This document shows positions 18,101 to 24,554 of a DNA stretch of 30,273 bases, piece after piece (within the stretch, counting starts at the first letter, position 1; every line of letters starts with the position of its first letter). A model generated the notes under the pieces. The model saw only the letters and a list, made by a program, of their open reading frames with translations. It had not been told where the DNA came from and made no database searches. This DNA is from a virus. A program made the translations under genes and the position numbers. The stretch lies in the IMG/VR virus record IMGVR_UViG_3300033142_000236, positions 1-30,273 of that record; one strand, 5' to 3'.

Positions 18101-19716
18101 CTTTACCAGCTATAACAACAGATGGATCTACGCCTTCTTTAGCTAGTGGTATATCAGCTGCTGAAGTAAGAAGTTTGATAGGTGCTGGGACCGGAGCAGG
18201 TACAATGACAGGCGTTGCATCAGGAGCTGGTTTACAGGGAGGAGCAACATCAGGTATAGCTACTCTTGCTGTAGATTATCAAGGAACAGATAATTATATA
18301 TTAGCAACACCCTATGGTGCTGAAACCCCTGTTGCAGCAGATACTATTGCATTTGTAGATTCTGATAATAATGTTCATAAAACTACTATTAGTAATTTAC
18401 CATTTAGTAATAATTCTGGTACTGTAACAGAAGTATCTGGTGAAGGAACAGTAAATGGAGTAACATTAACTGGAACTGGAACAGGTGCTGTTACTTTAAC
18501 TCTTGGTGGATCTCTATCAATAAGTAACTCAGATTGGGATGGGACTGATTTATCTGTGGCTAATGGTGGTACTGGAGCTTCAACCGCAGCTGGTGCAAGA
18601 ACAAACTTAGGTGTTGTAAACGACACTGGTACTCCAGCTATTTTATCAGATGGTTCAAGTCCAAGTTTAAATACTGGAATAAGTGCTGCTGAGATCAGGA
18701 GTTTAATTGGTGCTGGTACAAGCTCAACAAATAACTATGTTAGTTCTGTATCATTTGCTACCGGAACAGGTGTTCTTACATTAAATAGAAGTGGTCTAAG
18801 TGCATTAACTGTAGATTTAGACGGTAGATATTTACAGCTTTCTGGTGGTACAATGACCGGTGATGTTACATTTAATGATAATATAAAAGCACTATATGGT
18901 ACCGGTAATGATTTACAAATGTATTATGATGGTAGTAAAGGTATTATAGATAATAGAGCTGGATCAATGCAAATACGTTCTGCTGATGAGCTTTCTATAA
19001 TGAAAGGTTCTTCAGAAACTATGGCAACATTTACACCTGATGGTGGAGTAACTTTAAATTATGATAATTCTCTTAAGTTTGAAACAAAATCAACTGGTGC
19101 AAAAGTAACAGGAAGTTTAACTGTAACATCAGCTCTACAAGCTAGTGGTAACTTACAAATTCAAGGTACTGAGATAGACTTTGAACAAACTACTAATTTA
19201 TTATTAGGAAATGGTACGCAAATAGAGATAGATGGAGATGCTGGTACAACTGGACAATATTTAAAATCATTTGGAAATGGTAATGGTGTACAATGGGCTG
19301 ATATACCAAGTCCTACTACTACTCAAACTATAATAAACAGTAATTTTATAGACACAGGAAGTAATACAAATGCATTAAGAATACCTTTTAATAGTTTAAA
19401 TGAAACAACTTCAAATCAGTATTATAACTGTATGGATATGCCGGCTAATGGTACTGTTAAAAGATTTAGAATGCATAATGTTAGTGGAAGTATGAGTACT
19501 GGCTTTACTACAACAATGTTGATATTTAAAAATGGTAGTACAACACCTACATCTTCTGGTACATTAACTGCTTCTAGTGGTCAAATTGAATGGGAACCTA
19601 GCAATTACACATTTAGCAAGGGTGATCATTTACAGTTTGCATATGCTAAAAGTGCTTTAAGCAAGTATTGGCAAGGTGTTGCTGCTTCAATAATAATTGA
19701 ATTTACACAAGTATAA
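15148..19716 (+). CDS. Giant modular tail fibre / receptor-binding protein
   Basis: At 1522 residues this is the largest gene of the window. It is built from repeated Gly/Thr/Ser-rich beta modules. LKYRTKSQVRSDIGAGTGSG near residue 35 returns near residue 645. DLDGRYVEVAGDTMTGDL near 172 returns as DLDGRYLQLSGGTMTGDV near 1226, a well-known phage fibre repeat. AAEIRSLIGAGT-type units occur three times between residues 915 and 1190. A module near 710-775 with LDGITDWAVGDWAVFSD resembles carbohydrate-contact repeats of other fibres. The last ~130 residues (from about 1390) change character, contain no such repeats and have aromatic residues and a KGDHLQFAYAKS strand, as expected for a receptor-binding head. 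Its stop overlaps the next ATG (TAATG). Confidence 0.8.
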   Translation: MAINFLNNQSVTGTLSVSSISNDNSSYTGILVWDGGVLKYRTKSQVRSDIGAGTGSGTVTSVAISNGGGIGVSGSPITGSGTITLTNSDKGSSQNIFKNIAVSGQSTVVADSNNDTLTLVAAGGMTITTSGDTITLNSANDNDNNYLTSLSFNTGNGVLTAARNGLSSVTVDLDGRYVEVAGDTMTGDLVMDDNSGASPSIYFYNASNNYARLMMDTSDQFLIKIGTTNEMTMSSTATTFDSSVTAQSLVLSSASDAMITLNQTGTDTGWSYINFQTNNVRNYYVGQDSDKNFEIYNDNLDVIAISVKYATNFVNIGGDLTVEGGDIILSGTGRIQGIDTVSLGTDAANKTYVDNAVSGVPQGTVTGTGVDNRLAIWNGTTAIDSDADFYVDGDTIYSSNFEASGKVVTPEVVTPKVVGSTITLDSAGDIVFDADGADIALKDGGTEFGRFTRASSDFIIKSMSNNNDILLKGIDNSSTITALKLDMSDQGWAYFNTGIAVANSGAESTFAGKVTVSGFVAAASLRPTNIATNKIVKFDGTDLDDSIMTDDGSTVTVAGDLQIQKSTPKITFNNTAGGGLDPILTASGSNFTISTTSITPLSIALDTGNTTILGSLTAAIAADTNSTYAGIVVSENGLLKYRTKTQIRSDIGAGTGDGTVTSVSSGNTNTITVGGSATAPTISANTGAVSSSSSNLATGAQIQTAINTAVTGVLAFQGTWNASSNSPTLTSGSGTPGHYYIVGTAGSTNLDGITDWAVGDWAVFSDLATDAWQKIDNTQVGNVTGSGANTRIPIWNSSSNITSDSGLTFNTSTNLLTVGGQVNWSGGHSGESNAAYDNMITAFSDSGSSTITLTLTQQDGGTLTTSFSNPQGTTTPSNTQTFTNKSGNISQWTNDSGYTTFAEPGIFSGGGTPTLASGVTAAEIRSLIGAGTGSGTMTGFGVASAVGGSSFTITNGETVSIVGGTNIQSVIDTGDESITLNYNGPLPAITTDGSTPSLASGISAAEVRSLIGAGTGAGTMTGVASGAGLQGGATSGIATLAVDYQGTDNYILATPYGAETPVAADTIAFVDSDNNVHKTTISNLPFSNNSGTVTEVSGEGTVNGVTLTGTGTGAVTLTLGGSLSISNSDWDGTDLSVANGGTGASTAAGARTNLGVVNDTGTPAILSDGSSPSLNTGISAAEIRSLIGAGTSSTNNYVSSVSFATGTGVLTLNRSGLSALTVDLDGRYLQLSGGTMTGDVTFNDNIKALYGTGNDLQMYYDGSKGIIDNRAGSMQIRSADELSIMKGSSETMATFTPDGGVTLNYDNSLKFETKSTGAKVTGSLTVTSALQASGNLQIQGTEIDFEQTTNLLLGNGTQIEIDGDAGTTGQYLKSFGNGNGVQWADIPSPTTTQTIINSNFIDTGSNTNALRIPFNSLNETTSNQYYNCMDMPANGTVKRFRMHNVSGSMSTGFTTTMLIFKNGSTTPTSSGTLTASSGQIEWEPSNYTFSKGDHLQFAYAKSALSKYWQGVAASIIIEFTQV
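15241..15330 (+). repeat. Internal duplication in the giant fibre, copy A (copy B at 17041-17130)
   Basis: The two stretches encode matching modules, ILVWDGGVLKYRTKSQVRSD and IVVSENGLLKYRTKTQIRSD, followed in both by IGAGTG. DNA identity is visible over AAATATAGAACTAAA and again over GGTGCAGG. This points to duplication of a fibre module inside one gene. Confidence 0.65.
17881..18720 (+). repeat. Three related fibre modules (SLIGAGT repeat)
   Basis: Units at 17881-17961, 18130-18210 and 18658-18720 encode TPTLASGVTAAEIRSLIGAG, TPSLASGISAAEVRSLIGAG and SPSLNTGISAAEIRSLIGAG. Codon choice differs between copies, so they are not recent duplications. Confidence 0.7.
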
Positions 19717-20222
19717 TGGCAAATATAAATGATAACATAAGAGGTAAAAAACTATTTAAACAAGGAAGCTCAGGACAAAAAGCTGTCAAAGGTAGTGATG
19801 GAGAAATAACAGTTTCTAAAGAAATATCTGATGATTTAGCAAGTCTAACAGACATTAGTGAGATATTTAATGATGATGGTCTATATCAAGTAAATAGATT
19901 TTTATTGAAACAAATAGAAGATCTAAGAGAAGATGTAGAGGAATTACATGCATTTATAAAAGCTGCTTTTGGTAAAGACTCTTCAGCTGCTAGTTCACAA
20001 GGACCTAAAGGTAATACTGGTGCACAAGGACCTAAAGGTGACACAGGAGCAACAGGAGCTCAAGGTCCAAAGGGTGACACTGGTGCTAAAGGAGATAAAG
20101 GTGATAAAGGAGACAAGGGTGCTACAGGTGAGAATGCTTCACTAAGTGGATTTGAAGGAAAGAAAACAGTTGGTAAAGAAACCTGGACTTTTGAAGATGG
20201 TTTATTAAAAACAGTAAAATAA
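19716..20222 (+). CDS. Collagen-like virion protein
   Basis: A 168-residue protein in three parts. Residues 1 to about 90 contain a helical segment (NRFLLKQIEDLREDVEELHA) likely to form a trimeric coiled coil. Residues 96-140 are 15 unbroken Gly-X-Y triplets (GPK, GDT, GAT, GDK and others), a collagen-like triple helix with many charged Lys/Asp positions. Residues 141-168 are a short beta end (KTVGKETWTFEDGLLKTV) that reads like a fragment of a fibre capping motif. Its ATG overlaps the fibre stop by one base, so it is translationally coupled to the giant fibre and probably part of the same adhesive structure, as a stalk or whisker. No proline hydroxylation is expected in bacteria; charge pairs would stabilise the helix. 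Confidence 0.8.
   Translation: MANINDNIRGKKLFKQGSSGQKAVKGSDGEITVSKEISDDLASLTDISEIFNDDGLYQVNRFLLKQIEDLREDVEELHAFIKAAFGKDSSAASSQGPKGNTGAQGPKGDTGATGAQGPKGDTGAKGDKGDKGDKGATGENASLSGFEGKKTVGKETWTFEDGLLKTVK
20001..20135 (+). repeat. Gly-X-Y triplet repeat (15 triplets)
   Basis: Nine-base periodicity encodes fifteen Gly-X-Y triplets in a row, with GGTGACAC and GGAGATAAAGG type units recurring. Such tracts slip and recombine easily, so the copy number may vary between relatives. Confidence 0.85.
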
Positions 20223-20225
20223 TAT

Positions 20226-20732
20226 ATGCATTTTAAATCTTTTTGGAATGAATTTGATTATGACGTTTTTAAAGACGGGCAAGTAAAAAATGTAAATGGT
20301 TCTTTTATGTTTGTTCCATTTATGCATGGATTAGATGATCCTATATATAAAAAATATATAAAAGAACTTTTAAAACTAGACTGGTTGCATCATAAACTTT
20401 GGATTGTTGGTGGTATACTAGAAGGTTGGCCAACAACAGATATAGATATATGTGTTACTGGTAAAGCTGATCATAGAACTAGAGAATTAATGTTGCACGC
20501 TAGAGCTATGGGACCTTTTGATATGTATTGGGTTAAGAACTATGATAAAATATTTAAAGGTAAAGATAATGGAATAAAAGTTTGGGAGTTTGCTAAAGCA
20601 CATGACAGATGGAGTCAAAATAGTAGACAATGGACTGGTAAATGGAAGAAGAATGGATTGTTTCATATGACTGGGTTATTTCAACCTAAAGAAGGTAGAG
20701 AATATACAAAAGATGCACAACAAATAAATTAA
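20226..20732 (+). CDS. Putative nucleotidyltransferase-fold protein
   Basis: A 168-residue protein with the segment WIVGGILEGWPTTDIDICVT: Gly62-Gly63, eight residues, then Asp72-Ile-Asp74. This is the GG...DxD signature of the DNA polymerase beta-like nucleotidyltransferase fold, closest in look to the heads of poly(A) polymerases and CCA-adding enzymes (VGG...DxDI), but with a shorter spacer and no RD..LLG. The third carboxylate is not certain; an Asp in GPFDMYWVKNYD could serve. There is no partner domain for RNA binding. It lies three bases after the collagen-like gene inside a fibre operon, a surprising place for an enzyme. It may transfer a nucleotide or similar group, or keep only the fold as a structural part. 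The fold call is moderate, the activity unproven. Confidence 0.5.
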   Translation: MHFKSFWNEFDYDVFKDGQVKNVNGSFMFVPFMHGLDDPIYKKYIKELLKLDWLHHKLWIVGGILEGWPTTDIDICVTGKADHRTRELMLHARAMGPFDMYWVKNYDKIFKGKDNGIKVWEFAKAHDRWSQNSRQWTGKWKKNGLFHMTGLFQPKEGREYTKDAQQIN

Positions 20733-20734
20733 CA

Positions 20735-21178
20735 ATGAAAAAGAAAAAAAAAGTAATTAAAAAAACTACAAGCAAAAAAGCAGCTGTAAAAAAGCCAGTT
20801 GTTAAAAAGCCAGTTGTTAAGAAACCTGTAGAAGTAAAACCTGTAATAAAATATACTTGGGATATAATATCTATAGATACTTATAATCATCCTGAGAAGG
20901 GAACGGATCTTATAAATCAAATAGTATATGAGATAACAGGAACTTGGACTAAAGGTTCTATTAAGAAAACTGGATCTACATCAGGAGCAATAGCTGTAAA
21001 CTTTGATAAAGATGATAAGTTTTCCACTGGAGCTTTCCAACAATTTACAAAAAAACAATTAGTAGATTATATAAAGAGAAAGATAAGTGATAGGCATTTA
21101 CAAGCTATGATAGATATAATAAATAAAGAATTCTTACAAGCTAAAAAAACTGTAACAGAATTTTCTTGGAATAAATAA
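20735..21178 (+). CDS. Protein with Lys-rich histone-like tail and a conserved phage domain
   Basis: A 147-residue protein. Residues 1 to about 39 are a very basic tail with VVKKP repeats (KKPVVKKPVVKKPVEVKP), like the tail of histone H1 or of bacterial Lys-rich DNA-binding proteins. Residues about 40-147 form a compact alpha/beta domain (TWDIISIDTY, KGTDLINQIVYEITGTW, FQQFTKKQLVDYIKRK, VTEFSWNK) of a kind found in small proteins near fibre genes of many phages; its role is not known to me. Two bases separate it from the preceding stop. The tail could bind DNA, acidic polymers or the acidic scaffold-like protein. It has no signal peptide. Confidence 0.6.
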   Translation: MKKKKKVIKKTTSKKAAVKKPVVKKPVVKKPVEVKPVIKYTWDIISIDTYNHPEKGTDLINQIVYEITGTWTKGSIKKTGSTSGAIAVNFDKDDKFSTGAFQQFTKKQLVDYIKRKISDRHLQAMIDIINKEFLQAKKTVTEFSWNK

Positions 21179-21192
21179 TTTTTATATATTTG
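21179..21192 (+). promoter_or_regulatory. Promoter-like box before the 91-residue gene
   Basis: TTTTTATATATTTG differs from the recurring motif at few places, and TATATTTG (21185-21192) fits the Bacteroidota -7 box TAnnTTTG exactly. It lies in the 35-base gap before the ATG at 21214. The surroundings are almost pure A/T, so chance is possible. Confidence 0.35.
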
Positions 21193-21213
21193 TTTTAAAT
21201 AAATATTTATACA

Positions 21214-21489
21214 ATGGCAAAAACAAAAAAACCTTCAAAACCAAAAGTAGCTAAAAAGCTATCAAAGGAAGAATTAGAAAATGTAAAAGATTTACAGAAT
21301 AGAATTCAAAGTGTAGTATTAAACTTAGGTTCTGCAGAATTAGCTAAACAAACAATAGCAAAACAGCATGCTGATCTAACTAATGAATGGAAAGCTATGA
21401 CCGCTGAACTAGAAAAAAAATATGGTCAAGTTAATGTCAATCTTGAAGATGGCAGTCTTTCTCCTATTGAGAGTTCAGAGGGGAAGTAA
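21214..21489 (+). CDS. Small coiled-coil protein
   Basis: A 91-residue protein with a Lys-rich start (AKTKKPSKPKVAKKLSKEE), a central helix with heptad-like hydrophobic spacing (residues about 17-70, LENVKDLQNRIQSVVLNLG and ELAKQTIAKQHADL) and the end KKYGQVNVNLEDG. This helix-then-KYG-strand layout is common in small phage proteins encoded beside tail genes, where they are thought to act as chaperones or assembly helpers; the function here is unproven. It is followed by 125 bases without a gene, containing the promoter-like motif at 21555. No terminator is visible. Confidence 0.6.
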   Translation: MAKTKKPSKPKVAKKLSKEELENVKDLQNRIQSVVLNLGSAELAKQTIAKQHADLTNEWKAMTAELEKKYGQVNVNLEDGSLSPIESSEGK

Positions 21490-21554
21490 AATTCTAAAAT
21501 CATAAATATTAGCAAAAAATTTTTAAGAGCTGACTTCTTGTTTGCTTTTAAAAA

Positions 21555-21576
21555 TTTTTGTATATTATAATTGTAG
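21555..21576 (+). promoter_or_regulatory. Recurring promoter-like motif, copy 3
   Basis: TTTTTGTATATTATAATTG lies 39 bases before the ATG at 21615. The 14-base core TTTTTGTATATTAT is identical to copies 1 and 2. TTGTA (21571-21575) and TACAA (21581-21585) form an inverted repeat right after it, as in the other copies. It would drive the unit with the von Willebrand A protein. Confidence 0.55.
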
Positions 21577-21614
21577 AGTTTACAACACGGTACGTTATAG
21601 TAAAATAAATATTT

Positions 21615-23864
21615 ATGATCCCAACAATATCAAGCGGTAGCACAAACGGATGTGATAACATTTCTTCTAATTGTGTAGTATGGCAAGGACCAGACATTTC
21701 TTGTATAAATTTATGTACAGGAGATACAATAAGTGATGTTACATATAAATTAGCTACAAAGGTATGTGATCTTATTACCAATGGTGTAAGTGCAAATCCA
21801 AGTCTAGCAGGTTTAGATTTAACATGTTTAAATATTCCTGGAATTACACCAACTGAATTAGTTCCTGTTTTACAAGCAATGGTAAAACAAATATGTGCTA
21901 ATACAGGATCTAATCAAGTACCAAACTCTAACAGTAGCCTTTCTTCACAGTCACAAGTACAAGCTGACTTACCAATGATGACATTACCTGCATGTATGCA
22001 GTATAATGATGCAAGTGGCAATCCTGTTACAAGCTTACGTCTAGATGAATTTGCAACATTGATAGCAAATCAAGTATGTACAAATTTAGCTAGCATACAA
22101 GTAATTAATACTACTCTAACAAGTTATAGTTCAAGGTTAGATGTATTAGAAGCATGTGTATTACCATGCTCATCTACAGTTGTAGAAAAACAGGTTGTTC
22201 CAACATGTATTATAAATGTAGGGCAACTAACTGATGTATCAGTTTTATTATTAGCATTAGAAGTACGTTACTGTGCATTAGAGACAGCAGTAGGGTTACC
22301 AGCAGCTATTAACTTAGCTATGAATCAAAGTACTATACAATCTTCTACTTCATCTTTATATGGCGTAGCAGGTAACAATGCTTCTTACGGATCATTATCA
22401 GGATGGAATGGTACTGTATCTAATTTAGCACAGAGTGTACAAAATGCATGGGTTGTTATTGATGACTTATATAATGCATTATCACAAGTACAAACAAACT
22501 GTTGTCCAAGTGGATGTGATGGAATTACTTTTGGATATACTACAAGTAATCTTTTTGCAACAAGTGGATTAATTAATGCAGTAAACTTTAATTTCCAAAG
22601 TAGTGTAGTACCAAATTCTTTTAGTGATGCATCAGGATTTAGCAAACTTATTGTAACAGATGTTAATGGCGTAAAAGCAGAGACTACTGCTAGTGTTGCT
22701 TTATTACAAAATAGTGCAACAGGTATTACTTTACCTTTACCATCTGGATTTAATTCTTCTCAAAATATGACATCACAAGTACAATTTTCATTTACAAATG
22801 GAACAAATGTTTGTGATGATAATATATCAAAAACTATAACAGGTGTAGTACCATGTCCTGCTTCTATTACCACAACAAGTATTACTAGTACAAATGTAAC
22901 AGTAGGCTTTACTCAATTGTTAGGTACAACTGCTGTATATAAAATAGATATTTTAAATACTTCAGGTGTGGTTGTTAAGACTTATACTCAAAATAGTCCT
23001 GCTGGTGCAGTGAGTCATACGTTTACTGGTTTAACACCAGGTAGTCAATATAATGTAAGAGTAACAACTACATTTAATGGAGCAAGCAAAGTATGTGACT
23101 TAGTTCCATTTGCAACAACTTCTGCTGCTGCATCATGTAGTGCAGGAATGGATGTTGCCTTTGTTGTAGATTATAGTAATAGTATGGGTACTTCAATTGA
23201 TGCAATCAAAGCTGGTATAACTACAGTTGTAAACTCAGTTACTTCACAAGTAGGATCTAACGTATATAGATTAGGTTTAGTTACTGCTGATGAACGTTCA
23301 AGTAGTACTCCTACATATAATACATCATCTGCTTATCAAGCATTACCAGCAGCACAAAGAGTTATAAATACTGGTACAAGTACTTACCAATTTATAACTG
23401 CATGGGAGATGTTCCAAAATAATAATCAATCATCATTTACTACTCAGTTAAATAAACTTAATTCAGGAGCACCTACATCAGGTGTACCATTAGGATCTGG
23501 TAATGGAATAGCTGAACCAACAGATATGGCAATAGGTTTAATAATAGAATCTAATGCCTTCTTAGGAGCATTTACTGGTTCATCTGCTAAATATGTTATA
23601 GTTATAACTGATCAATTACCAAGTGGTGATGATGATCAATTTAACCAAATAGATGCTGCAAGACTGAATAGCTTACAAGCAACAGCATTAACAGCAGGAA
23701 TTAAAATATTTGTTTGTGGTCCTGGTACAAGTAGAACATATACTCCACTTGGAGGAGATGCATACTACCCATGGAGAGAGCTTGCTACAAACACAGGAGG
23801 AAACTGGAATGTATCTGAGAGTCCAGCAACAATAGCATCATTAATAACTAATGGTTGCTCATAA
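21615..23864 (+). CDS. Virion adhesin with fibronectin III and von Willebrand A domains
   Basis: A 749-residue protein. Residues 1 to about 90 are Cys-rich (VWQGPDISCINLCTGD) and resemble base regions of tail proteins in Bacteroidota phages. The middle is a repetitive beta/helical stalk with further Cys (NCCPSGCDG). Residues about 412-505 look like a fibronectin III domain (SITSTNVTVGF, TFTGLTPGSQYNVRVTT). Residues about 510-749 are a von Willebrand A domain with a complete metal-ion site: Asp519-x-Ser521-x-Ser523 (VDYSNSM), Thr636 (EPTD) and Asp666 (VITDQ). Such domains bind proteins through a divalent metal. There is no signal peptide, so it acts as a virion part. It probably sits at the tail tip or on side fibres and contacts the host surface; the partner is unknown. 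Confidence 0.78.
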   Translation: MIPTISSGSTNGCDNISSNCVVWQGPDISCINLCTGDTISDVTYKLATKVCDLITNGVSANPSLAGLDLTCLNIPGITPTELVPVLQAMVKQICANTGSNQVPNSNSSLSSQSQVQADLPMMTLPACMQYNDASGNPVTSLRLDEFATLIANQVCTNLASIQVINTTLTSYSSRLDVLEACVLPCSSTVVEKQVVPTCIINVGQLTDVSVLLLALEVRYCALETAVGLPAAINLAMNQSTIQSSTSSLYGVAGNNASYGSLSGWNGTVSNLAQSVQNAWVVIDDLYNALSQVQTNCCPSGCDGITFGYTTSNLFATSGLINAVNFNFQSSVVPNSFSDASGFSKLIVTDVNGVKAETTASVALLQNSATGITLPLPSGFNSSQNMTSQVQFSFTNGTNVCDDNISKTITGVVPCPASITTTSITSTNVTVGFTQLLGTTAVYKIDILNTSGVVVKTYTQNSPAGAVSHTFTGLTPGSQYNVRVTTTFNGASKVCDLVPFATTSAAASCSAGMDVAFVVDYSNSMGTSIDAIKAGITTVVNSVTSQVGSNVYRLGLVTADERSSSTPTYNTSSAYQALPAAQRVINTGTSTYQFITAWEMFQNNNQSSFTTQLNKLNSGAPTSGVPLGSGNGIAEPTDMAIGLIIESNAFLGAFTGSSAKYVIVITDQLPSGDDDQFNQIDAARLNSLQATALTAGIKIFVCGPGTSRTYTPLGGDAYYPWRELATNTGGNWNVSESPATIASLITNGCS

Positions 23865-23880
23865 ATAAAAATTAAAAGAT

Positions 23881-24447
23881 ATGGCATGTAATTGTACAAA
23901 ATGTAGTCAAAAATGTAGCTGTGCTGACACAGCCATTACTAACGCATGTACATACACAGATTGTAGTGTAGGTAGTGAAAGATGTGATGATATTCAATGT
24001 GCAGCATGTGTAAGCTATTGTGGTACATCTTTTCAAATAGGTACTACAGGGCAAATGATTCAAATAACTTCTGGTGAAAGACTTGATTCTATTATACAGA
24101 AGTTTGCCTCAATTTTATCACAAGGACTAGGTGCATGTACATCTAATGATGTAGTACACAATCCTTATAATGTTTATGCAACGGCAGTAACAAGTTCAAG
24201 TATTACAGTTGTATGGGATGGTGTTTGGAGTTCTACCTCTGGATTTAATGTGTATAGAGATACACAGATAAATCCTAGTGGATGGACACTCTGTAACGGA
24301 TCAGGTGTAATAGCAACAACTATTAGAAGTTACACTATTACAAACTTAACTGCTAGCACTGCATATAAAATCAAAGTTCAAGATGCAGGTATAGGTAGTG
24401 GATGTGAGCCAATAGAATTATTGGTTTCAACTCTTGCTGCTTCATAG
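23881..24447 (+). CDS. Cys-rich protein with a fibronectin III-like domain
   Basis: A 188-residue protein. The first 47 residues hold 11 Cys, with motifs CNCTKC, CSC and CAAC, enough to bind two or more metal ions or to form disulfides. A short helix follows (ERLDSIIQKFASILSQG), of the same style as the base region of the preceding adhesin. Residues about 97-188 form a fibronectin III-like domain (NVYATAVTSSSITVVWDG, FNVYRD, YTITNLTASTAYKIKVQ). It lies 16 bases after the adhesin, with which it shares both domain types, and before a strong terminator; the two probably form one complex. A secreted role is unlikely since there is no signal peptide. Confidence 0.68.
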   Translation: MACNCTKCSQKCSCADTAITNACTYTDCSVGSERCDDIQCAACVSYCGTSFQIGTTGQMIQITSGERLDSIIQKFASILSQGLGACTSNDVVHNPYNVYATAVTSSSITVVWDGVWSSTSGFNVYRDTQINPSGWTLCNGSGVIATTIRSYTITNLTASTAYKIKVQDAGIGSGCEPIELLVSTLAAS

Positions 24448-24493
24448 AAAAAACAACTGTGGTGGTTTGTTGGTTTTCTACTACAAACGTTGG

Positions 24494-24529
24494 AGAGACT
24501 GGTTCAAAAAGGCCAGTCTCTTTTTTTTT
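24494..24529 (+). terminator. Strong intrinsic terminator after the adhesin unit
   Basis: AGAGACTGG (24494-24502) pairs with CCAGTCTCT (24513-24521), extended by two T-G pairs, and runs into nine T (24521-24529). It separates the adhesin unit from the phosphoesterase gene. Confidence 0.9.
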
Positions 24530-24554
24530 ACTATCTTTATAAAAAAATAAACAA

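Noticed and set aside
20001-20135. CRISPR-like array
   Set aside because: The periodicity is nine bases, in frame, and encodes Gly-X-Y triplets; there are no spacers.
15148-24447. Target gene of a diversity-generating retroelement
   Set aside because: I see no reverse transcriptase, no template repeat and no C-type-lectin-like end in the fibre or adhesin genes; repeats here are diverged modules in one gene.
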